From Xaviernesmea rhizosphaerae (GTDB taxonomy: Bacteria > Pseudomonadota > Alphaproteobacteria > Rhizobiales > Rhizobiaceae), in contig NZ_MKIO01000022.1 of NCBI RefSeq assembly GCF_001938945.1, forward strand, positions 1-64,000: a DNA stretch of 64,000 nt. Reading direction: 5' to 3'. A program made the position numbers and the translations under genes. The notes beneath the pieces were generated by a model. It worked only from the letters and a program-made list of their open reading frames with translations. It did no database searches and had not been told where the DNA came from. The stretch's first letter is position 1. Every line of letters begins with the position of its first letter. This document shows, piece after piece, positions 1 to 8,861 of this stretch.

Positions 1-351
1 CCCATGCCCGTCATAGTCTGACCGCAACGAAATCCCCGAACCCATCGCAAACCTCCTGTTTGCGCCATCGATTCAGATTCGGCGCCTTTGGGGAATCCCG
101 AGAGTCGGCATCATTGAGGGTTGGTATAAGACACATTTCGCGATAGGCCAGATAGCGCCTGCCACGAAGGCAACGGCTTCGGCCATATCCCATTTCAAAA
201 TAGTCCACATGCTTGCGGAGGCCATCGAAGCAAACACTTCGATCATGTGCGACTACATCGAACAGAAGCACGGCACGGCTGAATTGTGCGACGCGCTGGA
301 TAAATCTTGGAATTGTGCATTTACTGATTTTTAACCGCCTACCTCCAGAAA
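1..351. other. Window start without a confident gene
   Basis: Both strands stay open here but neither gives a recognisable protein. On the plus strand a frame runs from just after a TAG at about 14-16 to a TAA near 333, with no good start codon near its beginning. An overlapping 86-codon minus-strand frame (11-271) is equally unrecognised. The plus-strand frame could be the decayed 3' end of an older gene. I cannot choose between the two frames. Confidence 0.3.
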
Positions 352-1113
352 TTGAATTCTATTCTGAGTTGGAGATTTGAATTGCCATTTTCCCGCGCTC
401 TTGCTCTTAGCATCCCTTTGGATGAAGCTCCTGATTTAAGGTCGCTGCCCGTGCGAAGGCACGTTGCGTCGCATCCGTTTATTGAAAAACTGCGTGCAGC
501 CGTCCCGTTCGACTTTTTCGCAGTGTCGGGCCTGGATCTCGATGGCTACCGCTTCGGAAGCGGACATTCGATCGACACCGATGTTCCACCAGCTTTTCTC
601 GATGCCTATTACGGCGATGACCTCCTGAAAACCGACCCTTTTGTGATCGCTTCCATGCAGGCAAAGACGGTTGTCATTGAAGAGGAAGTCTACGCGGAGA
701 CGCCTCCGCCTCAGCGCTTGCAATATCTTGCGAGGACTTTTGGGGTTCTTAACCGCACTCTGTTTCCGATCCGGCGGGGTGAGGTGGTATTCGGCGCAGT
801 GACCTTCTCGCGTGCGACGCCTTTCTCCGGTGAAGAAATCGAGTTTCTCGTTGAAATCGCGGAGACCACGCACCGCGTCCTGACGCGACCAATCATGGAT
901 AAGTTCTCTGCGCAGACCCTAAAGCTGATCGAGGGCGAGATCACCTGCTTGAAATTCGCCAGCCTGGGCAAAACGACGGATGAGATTGCCGTAGCGAGCG
1001 GTTACACGCCCGATACGGTGAATAGCTACATGAAGATCGCCATCCGCAAACTCAAGGCTGAAAACCGCGTCCATGCGATCGCGGAGGCAATCCGTCGGGG
1101 ACTTATCACATAG
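352..1113 (+). CDS. LuxR-family regulator with autoinducer-binding-like domain
   Basis: The 253-residue product has the two-part layout of acyl-homoserine-lactone regulators: a ligand-domain-like region (about residues 40-165) and a GerE/LuxR helix-turn-helix (about 190-250), whose pattern GKTTDEIA..TV..Y...A..KL...NR is clear. The family's conserved Asp-Pro pair is visible at residues 95-96, in TDPF. No luxI-type synthase is seen nearby, so this would be a solo regulator responding to an outside or unlinked signal, or to another ligand. The listed start is TTG with a weak ribosome site, so the true N-terminus may lie a few codons downstream. The next gene, a chemoreceptor, is on the same strand about 300 bp away and may or may not be a target. 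Confidence 0.8.
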   Translation: MNSILSWRFELPFSRALALSIPLDEAPDLRSLPVRRHVASHPFIEKLRAAVPFDFFAVSGLDLDGYRFGSGHSIDTDVPPAFLDAYYGDDLLKTDPFVIASMQAKTVVIEEEVYAETPPPQRLQYLARTFGVLNRTLFPIRRGEVVFGAVTFSRATPFSGEEIEFLVEIAETTHRVLTRPIMDKFSAQTLKLIEGEITCLKFASLGKTTDEIAVASGYTPDTVNSYMKIAIRKLKAENRVHAIAEAIRRGLIT

Positions 1114-1408
1114 CGGGCGATCCACCAGAACCCGACTCCACAAAGGGCTGCCTCTATCAGGTGGCCTTTAGGCGTTTTACGATCTCCTAATGATTGAATA
1201 GTGGGCAAAATGCGCACTTAATGGGCGATTGCTCAACTGCGTATATTGGTTTTAAGTGCTTCTTCATAGGTTACTCCTAGAACTGGGTGTGCCAGGAGGG
1301 GAAGCATGAGAGAGATGGGAACCTGGCTTCAACAAAGCGATTTGCCGCGGAACCCGGTGCTGGCCATCCCCCGACGCCTCGGCAGACATGGAGTGTGTTG
1401 TGGGTCTT

Positions 1409-3193
1409 ATGTCTCTTGGCTTCTCGTCCGATGCGAGTGCCGTGCTCGCCGCAATGAACAGGTCTCAGGCGATCATCCAATTTGATCTCACTGGAAAAAT
1501 TCTGTCCGCCAATAAGAATTTTTGTGCCGCGCTCGGCTATGAGATGAGCGAAATCGTCGGGCAGCATCACAGGATGTTTGTCGATCCGGCTGAGGCCTCG
1601 AGCGCGGAATACCACCAGTTCTGGAGCAACCTGTCTGCCGGGAAATTTGATCAACGCGAATGCAGGCGCATTGGAAAGGGCGGGCAGGAAATCTGGATCG
1701 CGGCTTCCTACAACCCGGTGTTCAAGCGCGGCAAACCCTACAAAGTGGTGAAGTTCGCGACCGATATCACTGCGCTAAAGCTGAAGAGCGCCGAAGACGC
1801 CGGAAAGCTGGACGCCCTGTCTCGGGCTTCGGCCGTGATCGAGTTCACGGCCGCAGGCGAGATTTTGACGGCCAACGAGAACTTTCTCAGCACGCTTGGA
1901 TATCAGCTGGCTGAAATCAAGGGCAAGCATCACTCCATGTTCTGCGACCCCACCTACACCAGCAGCGAGGATTATCGTCGCTTTTGGACAAGATTGGCAG
2001 GGGGCGAGTTCATAGCCGATGAGTTCATGCGCCTTGGGAAGAACGGAAAGAAGGTCTACATCCAAGCCTCATACAACCCGATCTTCGATATGAACGGCAA
2101 GGTCTTCAAGGTCGTCAAGTTTGCAACCGACGTCTCGACGCGCGTTGAAAACGTCGATCAGCTTGCCTCCGCGCTGCAAGGACTTGCCGAAGGTGATCTT
2201 ACCCAGAAACTCGGCACGCCTTTCCTGCCGACGTTGGAAAAGCTTCGGACGGATTTCAACGGCGCCGCATTCAAGCTACGATCTGCGATGGAGACAGTGT
2301 CGCAGAACGCCGCTGCTATCGCCGCTGCATCGCAGGAAATCAGAGCAGCCTCCGATGATCTTTCACGCCGCACCGAGCAGCAGGCTGCGTCCGTCGAGGA
2401 GACCGCCGCAGCCCTGGAGGAGATCACGACGACCGTATCCGATTCCAGCAGGCGGGCTCGGGAGGCTGGCCAACTCGTCCGCAAGACGAAGGAGAGCGCC
2501 GACCGCTCCGGCTTGGTGGTTAAGCAGGCGGTTGAAGCCATGGGTAAGATCGAGGCGTCAGCAGCTGAAATCGCCAATATCATTGGCGTGATCGACGAAA
2601 TCGCGTTCCAGACGAATCTTCTCGCCTTGAATGCGGGCGTTGAAGCTGCCCGCGCCGGCGAGGCCGGCAAAGGCTTCGCGGTTGTCGCGCAGGAGGTTCG
2701 GGAGCTTGCCCAGCGCTCCGCCAAAGCGGCAAAGGAGATCAAAGATCTCATCGGTGCGTCTAACGGCCATGTCAAGAATGGCGTCTCTCTCGTCGGCGAA
2801 ACCGGCAAGGCATTGGAGGAGATCGTCGGGCAGGTGGTCCATGTCGACAGCAATGTCTGTGCAATCGTGGAAGCCTCCCGAGAACAAGCGACAGGTCTGA
2901 AAGAGATCAATATGGCCGTCAACACCATTGACCAGGGCACCCAGCAAAACGCTGCGATGGTCGAGGAGACATCCGCGGCCGCGCATGGTCTGGCGAAAGA
3001 AGCCGACGCCCTCTTCCACCTTTTGTCCCAGTTCAATATCGGCGGGACGCATTCCCACCGTGGGGCTCTAAAGAGTGCATCGGCTGCACCTCGCCCGGCG
3101 GCCAACGCGGTGCGTCAGATGACAGCCAAGGTTGTTCATGCGTTCCAGGGGAACGCGGCCTTGGCGGGCGGCGACAGCTGGAAGGAGTTCTGA
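1409..3193 (+). CDS. Soluble methyl-accepting chemotaxis protein, PAS-PAS-HAMP-MA
   Basis: This is a chemoreceptor without membrane segments. Two tandem PAS domains (about residues 12-125 and 135-245) share the motif ASYNP.F...K..KVVKFATD, so they arose by duplication. They are followed by a HAMP-like segment and a full signalling domain with the kinase-control hairpin near residues 393-440 (IDEIAFQTNLLALNAG). The C-terminus ends WKEF, the tether type for the methylation enzymes CheR and CheB. Double-PAS soluble receptors usually sense redox state, oxygen or a small intracellular ligand through PAS; the ligand here is not evident. The ORF opens at 1388, but ATG 1409 (MSLGF) fits the family start better. 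No che genes lie nearby. Confidence 0.9.
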   Translation: MSLGFSSDASAVLAAMNRSQAIIQFDLTGKILSANKNFCAALGYEMSEIVGQHHRMFVDPAEASSAEYHQFWSNLSAGKFDQRECRRIGKGGQEIWIAASYNPVFKRGKPYKVVKFATDITALKLKSAEDAGKLDALSRASAVIEFTAAGEILTANENFLSTLGYQLAEIKGKHHSMFCDPTYTSSEDYRRFWTRLAGGEFIADEFMRLGKNGKKVYIQASYNPIFDMNGKVFKVVKFATDVSTRVENVDQLASALQGLAEGDLTQKLGTPFLPTLEKLRTDFNGAAFKLRSAMETVSQNAAAIAAASQEIRAASDDLSRRTEQQAASVEETAAALEEITTTVSDSSRRAREAGQLVRKTKESADRSGLVVKQAVEAMGKIEASAAEIANIIGVIDEIAFQTNLLALNAGVEAARAGEAGKGFAVVAQEVRELAQRSAKAAKEIKDLIGASNGHVKNGVSLVGETGKALEEIVGQVVHVDSNVCAIVEASREQATGLKEINMAVNTIDQGTQQNAAMVEETSAAAHGLAKEADALFHLLSQFNIGGTHSHRGALKSASAAPRPAANAVRQMTAKVVHAFQGNAALAGGDSWKEF

Positions 3194-3538
3194 TGTCCGC
3201 GCCGCCACGAAGCCAGACGGACAGACGGCACTGGGCATTGTCGCATTCCAACTTGGAAGACAGGCATCCTCGTGCCGAAGCGGCCCCTGAACTGATGGGG
3301 TGGATGCCCCATCAGTTCGCTCCACCATGCGGCCATGGCGTCAACGCTTGGCCCCACCGACGAAAGCGACGGAATACTTGCCAGGAATAGTCGCGAGCCC
3401 CGATTAGGAGGACATGGGTGCCGGTGCCGGCGCCTTCTTCATTGACTTGCAGTATCCGAGCGCTCCAGTAGGGGTAACTCCGACACTGAATTTCTACTGC
3501 AATCCCGGACCACTCGATAGCGCCGCACGCAATCATTC
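3194..3538. other. Intergenic stretch between chemoreceptor and IS3 element
   Basis: No convincing gene is present. The only structured feature is a hairpin listed separately. The sequence left of the IS3 element does not contain the missing C-terminal part of the ISNCY transposase found on its right, so DNA has been lost or rearranged here. Confidence 0.5.
3289..3318 (+). terminator. Hairpin downstream of chemoreceptor gene
   Basis: A perfect 12-bp inverted repeat (GAACTGATGGGG, 3289-3300, and its complement, 3307-3318) with a 6-base loop lies about 95 bp after the chemoreceptor stop. There is no T-run after it, so it is only a candidate terminator or mRNA 3'-end stabiliser. Confidence 0.4.
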
Positions 3539-3622
3539 AGAGGTGGCTCGGGAAATCTGCACAGGGGGGATAAGTGGAATTTCTGCCTGACTTCGGCTTA
3601 GATGCCGGGAACAGGAGATATC

Positions 3623-3934
3623 ATGACGAGACGACCGCGCCGGAACCACAGCCCGGCTTTCAAGGCAAAAGTGGCGCTTGCTGCGATTTGAGGTGAGCAG
3701 ACACTGGTGGAATTATCCCAGCAGTTCGATGTGCATGCCAATCAGATCAAGCAGTGGAAAGACCAACTCCTTGAGGGTGCGACAGGCGTTTTCGGTGATG
3801 AAGCGAAGACGGAACCGGCGGGTCCGACCGTCGATGTGAAAACGCTTCATGCCAAGATCGGCGAACTGACCTTGGAAAACGATTTTTTGTCCGGTGCGCT
3901 CGGCAAGGCGGGATTGCTGGGCGGAAAGAAATGA
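3623..3934 (+). pseudogene. IS3-family transposase orfA with in-frame TGA
   Basis: The reading frame starts at ATG 3623 after an AGGAGAT ribosome site and encodes the helix-turn-helix protein of IS3 elements (ELSQQFDVHANQIKQWK). Codon 23 is TGA (3689-3691), where related proteins usually carry Arg or Lys in AAI[R/K]GE. A C-to-T change at the first base (CGA to TGA) is the simplest cause. Translation could restart at GTG 3707, which would lose the first 28 residues. OrfA is normally needed with orfB through a programmed frameshift, so the copy may be immobile. The 3' end overlaps orfB by four bases. Confidence 0.75.
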
Positions 3935-4761
3935 TCGACCGCGAGCACAAGCTGTCGGTCGTGAGGCAGGCCAGGCTCCTCGGCTTCAGCCGTGGCAACG
4001 TCTACTATTCACCGCGTCCGGTATCCGATGGCGATCTTGCCCTGATGCGCCGGATCGACGAGCTGCATCTCGAATATCCGTTTGCCGGAAGCCGAATGTT
4101 GCAAGGGCTTTTGAGAGGAGAAGGGCTTGAGACTGGGCGGCTGCACGTCGCCACGCTGATGAAGAAGATGGGCATCGAGGCGATCTATCGCCGCCCGAAC
4201 ACCTCCAAACCAGCGCCAGGTCACAAAATCTATCCTTACCTCCTGCGCAAGCTGGCGGTCACAAGGCCCAATCAGGTCTGGGCGATGGACCTGACTTACA
4301 TCCCGATGGCGCGTGGCTTTGTCTACCTCTGCGCCGTCGTGGACTGGTTCAGCCGAAGGGTTCTGTCGTGGCGACTATCGATCACGATGGAGGCGGACTT
4401 CTGTATCGAAGCGGTCGAGGAAGCGCTGGCTCGCTATGGAAAACCGGACATATTCAATACGGACCAGGGATCGCAGTTCACATCCATCGACTTCACGGCA
4501 GTGCTGAAGAAAGCTGAGGTTGCCATCTCGATGGACGGCAAGGGCGCGTGGCGCGACAATGTCTTCGTCGAACGGCTATGGCGGTCGATCAAATACGAAG
4601 AGGTCTACCTCCACGCCTACAAGACGGTGTCCGAGGCACGCGCTGGCATCGGTCGATATCTGACCTTCTACAACGGCCGACGCCCACATTCGTCCCTTGA
4701 CCGGCAGACACCCGATCAGGCCTACTTCAACACGCTGGCACCAATGATGGTGGCGGCATAA
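3931..4761 (+). CDS. IS3-family transposase orfB (DDE integrase core)
   Basis: The 276-residue product is the catalytic half of an IS3 transposase, with an HTH_21-like region (residues about 40-95) and an rve core. The DDE residues are recognisable in WAMDLTYI (first Asp), FNTDQGSQF (second Asp) and DNVFVERLWRS (Glu). It starts in the ATGA overlap with orfA, the usual place for the -1 frameshift that makes OrfAB. The frame is intact, but its partner orfA has a premature stop. Confidence 0.92.
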   Translation: MIDREHKLSVVRQARLLGFSRGNVYYSPRPVSDGDLALMRRIDELHLEYPFAGSRMLQGLLRGEGLETGRLHVATLMKKMGIEAIYRRPNTSKPAPGHKIYPYLLRKLAVTRPNQVWAMDLTYIPMARGFVYLCAVVDWFSRRVLSWRLSITMEADFCIEAVEEALARYGKPDIFNTDQGSQFTSIDFTAVLKKAEVAISMDGKGAWRDNVFVERLWRSIKYEEVYLHAYKTVSEARAGIGRYLTFYNGRRPHSSLDRQTPDQAYFNTLAPMMVAA

Positions 4762-4820
4762 TCGAGGCAGAAATCCACTTAGTGAAACGCCCGAAACTGT
4801 TCAAACAAACCGAGCCACCT

Positions 4821-5848
4821 CTCTCCTCCAGCATGATCCGCTTGCGCTCGAACGACAGGGTCAACTGTGATCCGACATGACGCTGCTCGCGCTTGCGCAG
4901 GATCTCTCTCAACCGATCCGGCGTCAGATTCAGCGGCCGGTGCAGGTCGTCGGGACGGGCAGGGACGATGGCAAAACGCGCATTGTAGCCTTCCATGAAG
5001 CCGGGCAGAAACGCATTGCCGGCCTCCATGGTGCCGATGCCCGATAGCCGCAGCTCCTTGACCAGACGATCTTGCAGCGTCCGGTTCATCCGTTCGACAC
5101 GACCCTTGGCCTGGCTCGAATTTGCGCAGATAATCTCTATGTTTAACTCGCTAAGCGCACGCCCGAACTGGGTCATGCCCTGGCCACCTTTGGCATCTTT
5201 CTTTGCCACCCGGAACACCGAATGCTTGTCCGAATAAAAGGCAATCGGTGCGCCGTGGTGTTTGAGATAGAGCTCCAGCGCCTCGACATAGGTGAAGGCA
5301 CTTTCCGAGCGCACGAAACGCAACTGCATCAATCTGCCGGTCGCATCATCGACGAACACCAAGAGCGAGCACGGCGGTCCGCGATCCTCGAACCAGCGAT
5401 GCTCCGAGCCGTCGATCTGCACAAGCTCGCCATAAGCTTCGCGTCGCAGCCGCGGCTGATGAAACGTCCGGCGCTGCTTGCGCGACAGCCACAGCCCACC
5501 ATCGACCATCCATTTGCGCACCGTCTCGCGGGACAGACGCAATCCGTCTCGGTCAGCCAGTTTCTCCGTCGCTAAGGTCGGCCCGAAATCCGCATAGCGC
5601 TCGCGAACCAGCGTCACCGCAAAATCCCGGATGCCATCGCCGATCCGATTGTTCGACGGCCGGCCGATCGCCTTGTGCCGGATCGACGCTGCGCCGCCCG
5701 TGCGTATCCGCTCCAGCAGCCGACGCACCTGACGCTCGCTCACGTCAAGCACATGCGCCGCTGACACCGTCGTCATCCGCCCGGCAACGACCTTCGACAA
5801 AACCTCAATGCGCTGCAGATCGCGCTCGCTCATCGCTATCAATCCCAT
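4821..5848 (-). pseudogene. ISNCY-family transposase, C-terminus lost
   Basis: The start (SERDLQRIEVLSKVVAGR) and the catalytic core (LVQIDGSEHRWFEDRG, FYSDKHSVFRV, QAKGRVERMNRTLQ) match the ISNCY transposase type, normally about 440 residues. Here roughly 340 native residues remain. The frame then runs into the IS3 end after RIMLEE and picks up about 30 unrelated residues before a stop at 4727. The lost part is the C-terminal beta-rich segment, so the enzyme should be inactive. Confidence 0.8.
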
Positions 5849-5930
5849 CCGCTTGTCTCCCAGGCTTCAACGCCGGGGAGTGTGACATTCCAAATTTGCG
5901 GAAACAGGACATTCCAACTTTGCGGCTACA
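4821..5930 (-). mobile_element. ISNCY-type element, truncated at its 3' side
   Basis: The right end is intact. Just upstream of the transposase gene two related blocks (ACATTCCAAATTTGCGG and ACATTCCAACTTTGCGGC) end near 5930 in GCTACA. The other end is missing because the IS3 element abuts the transposase gene at about 4821. The remainder was not found on the far side of the IS3 copy. Confidence 0.7.
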
Positions 5931-6060
5931 CAAGCCGATCGGGTAACTGAAATTATGGAACCTTTCTTCCCCAAATTGCTCTTCGACTTTGGAGGCAGTT
6001 GACCTGCACGCACACGATCGCTGCCGAGCTAGCGGTGGAACTCAGGCCTGCCGAGGACGA

Positions 6061-6294
6061 TCAGTGGAATTCAGAGATATCTGCGACCATTCCCGCCGGC
6101 TCGACATTTGGAGAGACCCTTGCACGCTGCTCAATGTCAGTGACAAGGGACAAGAGCGCCATCTCGAGGAAATAAGTCGACATCCCAAGTTCAAGGACCT
6201 TCGAACGCTGGCATGCAAAGGACACCATCCGTCCGAGCGCCATGATTTCATCGCCATTATCGTGCTGGCTTGTGATGCCATTCTCCGCCGTCAT
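6061..6294 (-). CDS. Small hypothetical protein (77 aa)
   Basis: The product has no motif I recognise. Its middle (SFACQRSKVLELGMSTYFLEM) reads like the short soluble helical proteins often found in rhizobial accessory regions, and codon use looks coding. It lies just downstream of the XRE regulator on the same strand. The opposite-strand frame of similar length looks like its shadow. Function unknown. Confidence 0.45.
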   Translation of the reverse strand: MTAENGITSQHDNGDEIMALGRMVSFACQRSKVLELGMSTYFLEMALLSLVTDIEQRARVSPNVEPAGMVADISEFH

Positions 6295-6387
6295 ATCGTG
6301 CCCCTGTTTTGATCGTCCGGATGAGTGCCCTGTCCTGGCGCATTTTCATCGGATCAAAACAAGCGTCACACGAACGTCAAAGCGGGA

Positions 6388-6813
6388 TTACAGATCATCG
6401 TCCCGGGCCATAGCTTCATTCGAAGCTTCGGCGAGCGACTTGGCTAAGGCAACGATCCGTCGACGCACAGCATCGTTCTTGATCCTCGAAAAAGCCTGAT
6501 TGAGTGCAAAGCCTTCTTTTGAGGAAACGAGCGCCTGAATACCCGCTATCTCGCCGCCATCCGCCTGATTGGGTTCGATAACAGGCGCTGCACCGCTGAA
6601 CAATGCGCTCACCTCAACGCCCAGTATTCTGGCGATGCTCTGCAGGCGAGACGCTCCAATTCGGTTTGTGCCCTTTTCGTACTTCTGGACCTGCTGAAAC
6701 GTGACGCCGAGCCTTTCACCTAATGCACTCTGGCTCATACCCATCATTTTCCGACGCATACGGATCTGAGACCCGACATGTACGTCGGTCGGGTTTGGAT
6801 TTCTCGTTTGCAT
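6388..6813 (-). CDS. XRE-family transcriptional regulator
   Basis: The 141-residue protein begins with a Cro/C1 helix-turn-helix (about residues 14-70; MSQSALGERLGVTFQQVQKYE, shown here only as its hallmark), followed by a variable helical tail. This is a common alphaproteobacterial regulator type. It lies 90 bp downstream of the YcaO/TfuA operon on the same strand, and two tandem 15-bp repeats sit between it and that operon. It may be the last gene of the operon or self-regulated from the repeats. Confidence 0.85.
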   Translation of the reverse strand: MQTRNPNPTDVHVGSQIRMRRKMMGMSQSALGERLGVTFQQVQKYEKGTNRIGASRLQSIARILGVEVSALFSGAAPVIEPNQADGGEIAGIQALVSSKEGFALNQAFSRIKNDAVRRRIVALAKSLAEASNEAMARDDDL

Positions 6814-6827
6814 AGGTCACACTCCAA

Positions 6828-6857
6828 GTTCACAGTGGGCGGGTTCACAGTGGGCAG
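6828..6857. repeat. Two tandem 15-bp repeats upstream of the XRE gene
   Basis: GTTCACAGTGGGCGG at 6828-6842 is followed at once by GTTCACAGTGGGCAG at 6843-6857. They lie 15-44 bp upstream of the XRE start codon, a position that suits an operator. Confidence 0.55.
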
Positions 6858-6903
6858 GAAAGCAGTTGTCACAAAAGCAACTTAGAATTATATAACGCAA
6901 ATA

Positions 6904-8154
6904 TCAAATACAATTTAAGGGGGTTCTTTGCCCCTCTACACCCGGACTCTTCTTTTTGTAGTGGTGATCCGCGTGACGCCGTAAAACCTTTACCACACAG
7001 CGGATCGCTCCATTCAGGCCAGCAAAGTGGCTCCATCCTCGAACGGGAACCGGTTCGAAACCAAGCCTACGCCAAATCTCCAGGTTTTCCCGATCGAAGA
7101 CCTCCAAGGGCTCCATGTCAGAAAACTGCGGAACCCAGACGAGCGGGCTCGACCGGCCGACACGACAGGCGTTTTCTAGGAGAACGTTGTTGTAGAGCCG
7201 GGCCAAGCGCTTGCCAGTACCAGGCGCCACCGCCACTGGAATTGGATTGCGCAGCACCGCAAAACCCTGCTTCAGCAGAAGCAGAGCCGACGCGTTCAAT
7301 TGCTTTTTGAGCGTCTCGTTGAATCGATCCCTCGCTCCATCCACCGAAACCGGATCAGCAACGAGAAGTAGTGGTCTGCCAGTCGAGAAAAGACCTGTGA
7401 CCGTCACGAACTGGTCGACATGAAAGCCGCACTGATGAACGCCAGCGAAACGGCGCGGAGCGCAGTTTTGAACGAAGGCCTTTGGATCTTGCGCGGCGCC
7501 ATTATCCGGAAATATCTCGATCGCACCCGGTTCCCAGCTGAGGCTCAAGTCCGTCACCCGATATCCGAACAGGGCGAAGCCTCTTGCATCGAGCGCCGCA
7601 ACAGCGGCCCAGCGTTTCACATCCACGTCTGCTCTTTTTCCGGCAGAGCTTCGTGTCACCACGTCCGAAGCACCGATGAGCCGAAATTGCTGTCCCACCA
7701 GTTGATTTCCGCCGGCGATAACCGCCTCGTTGGTGCGCAGCGGCAGCCGAAGATGCCTGGCTATCTCGGCGGCCGGTTCACAACCGGGCGCAGCGATGAT
7801 CTCGGTGCATTGTCCACTTTGTCCGCAAGCATTTCGAACCTGTACGAGATCCTGAATCCAAGGGCTTGTAATCGAATCCAGCCCGTCAAGGACTGGGACC
7901 AGTTCCATGAGGCAGCATAGCTGCAGTTCCTGCACCCATAGCGCAGCCTCTTCGAGGCAGGTGCGACTGACAAAAATATGGACTTTGAGGCCATCAGGCA
8001 GAGATGACAGAAGGTTTCCGATGGGAACGAGAGGCGCGAACGCGTTGCTTTCCGAGCGGTCCTTGTTGAAAAAAGCAGCGGGGATAGCAAGTGCCAGCTC
8101 GTGGAGAAGTCCACCACAATCCGAAACGAGGGCGGGTCCGTTTAAAGAGTTCAA
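6904..8154 (-). CDS. Guanidino-modifying enzyme (DDAH/arginine deiminase fold)
   Basis: The 416-residue protein has the signature residues of the amidinotransferase/arginine-deiminase superfamily: AGGNQLV near 147-153, a catalytic His and Asp in FHVDQF (His245, Asp247) and a C-terminal nucleophile Cys386 in NGAIRC. Family members hydrolyse or transfer the guanidine group of arginine or methylated arginines. The start overlaps the tfuA stop (ATGA), so it is translated with the YcaO/TfuA pair. The likely role is therefore modification of arginine in, or metabolite supply to, the same product. A free-arginine or dimethylarginine hydrolase is the alternative. No signal peptide is visible. Confidence 0.75.
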   Translation of the reverse strand: MNSLNGPALVSDCGGLLHELALAIPAAFFNKDRSESNAFAPLVPIGNLLSSLPDGLKVHIFVSRTCLEEAALWVQELQLCCLMELVPVLDGLDSITSPWIQDLVQVRNACGQSGQCTEIIAAPGCEPAAEIARHLRLPLRTNEAVIAGGNQLVGQQFRLIGASDVVTRSSAGKRADVDVKRWAAVAALDARGFALFGYRVTDLSLSWEPGAIEIFPDNGAAQDPKAFVQNCAPRRFAGVHQCGFHVDQFVTVTGLFSTGRPLLLVADPVSVDGARDRFNETLKKQLNASALLLLKQGFAVLRNPIPVAVAPGTGKRLARLYNNVLLENACRVGRSSPLVWVPQFSDMEPLEVFDRENLEIWRRLGFEPVPVRGWSHFAGLNGAIRCVVKVLRRHADHHYKKKSPGVEGQRTPLNCI

Positions 8155-8861
8155 CGAGCGGCATCCGACGCCGACATCCGTCGCCGGAGCTCGTCAAAGA
8201 ATATCGTGTTCTGAAAGGTCCAGGCGCGTGAGGCCTGAGGAAAAGGCGCACAGTCCGCCAGCATGCTGACCAGGCGCTCGGCGTCGCGACGTTTTACAGA
8301 CACCGTATTCGCCGCCAGGATGGCCAGATGTCCCTTTCCGAGCCCCGCTTGCGCGACAATTGACCTCCATGTCCGCCTATGAAAGTGAAGGCTTCTTGCA
8401 GCCTTGAGCAATAAATCCACGTCGGCGGCGCCTAAGATATCTGCGGCATCAGCAATGGTCGCCTCGGCGTCGACCAAGGCTATAGAAAGAGGACGATAGC
8501 CAAGCTCGGCCGGCGCGTGGGAAATCGCCACATCCCCATCGCAGACGCGTCGACCGTCCCTGTAAGCCTCGAAAATCTCGCCAATACCAATCATTCCGAA
8601 CGGGGCGCATTCTGCAGCTCGCAACGCGCCCATACTGGCACCGCCGACGATGACCACCCCTTCCGTCAGTGCATAAAGTATTTCCTTGTGCCAAACGGCC
8701 GCGCTATTCCCATAAAACCCGTCAATCAGGCCAATGACTTTTGCACCTGCTTGAACGGCAGCCAAAAGGTCGCCGGAAGCAGCAGGCGGCCGAAAGGCAA
8801 TGTCGAGCCTCGCCGTATCAAGGCCAAAGATCGACGGGCCTGCAAAAACGATCGGTTTCAT
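8151..8861 (-). CDS. tfuA: TfuA-domain protein
   Basis: The 236-residue product matches the TfuA family from its first residues (VFAGPSIFG) through IGLIDGFYG, AVWHKEILYAL and GGASMGALRAAE to the acidic and His motifs GDVAISHAP. TfuA proteins partner YcaO enzymes in backbone thioamidation (thioviridamide-type peptides, methyl-coenzyme M reductase) and were first noted with the peptide trifolitoxin in Rhizobium. Both ends overlap their neighbours by ATGA, upstream with ycaO and downstream with the deiminase-fold gene. This implies fixed stoichiometry and one pathway. No membrane segment is present. Confidence 0.88.
   Translation of the reverse strand: MKPIVFAGPSIFGLDTARLDIAFRPPAASGDLLAAVQAGAKVIGLIDGFYGNSAAVWHKEILYALTEGVVIVGGASMGALRAAECAPFGMIGIGEIFEAYRDGRRVCDGDVAISHAPAELGYRPLSIALVDAEATIADAADILGAADVDLLLKAARSLHFHRRTWRSIVAQAGLGKGHLAILAANTVSVKRRDAERLVSMLADCAPFPQASRAWTFQNTIFFDELRRRMSASDAAR

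Larger units (their letters stand above)
3539..4822 (+). mobile_element. IS3-family insertion sequence, full length, orfA interrupted
   Basis: The element carries orfA and orfB on the plus strand and has inverted ends. AGAGGTGGCTCGG at 3539-3551 is repeated in inverse at 4810-4822, and a second matched block, TAAGTGG.ATTTCTGCCT, lies just inside each end. No target duplication can be assigned, because the two flanks come from different sequences; the right flank is the interior of an ISNCY transposase gene. A deletion or recombination next to the element probably followed its insertion. Confidence 0.8.

Noticed and set aside
3289..3318. Rho-independent terminator with full confidence
   Set aside because: The stem is perfect but there is no T-run, so it is listed only as a candidate.
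5989..6312. Plus-strand 107-codon ORF
   Set aside because: Composition (many His/Arg/Cys) and position suggest a shadow of the minus-strand 77-codon ORF.
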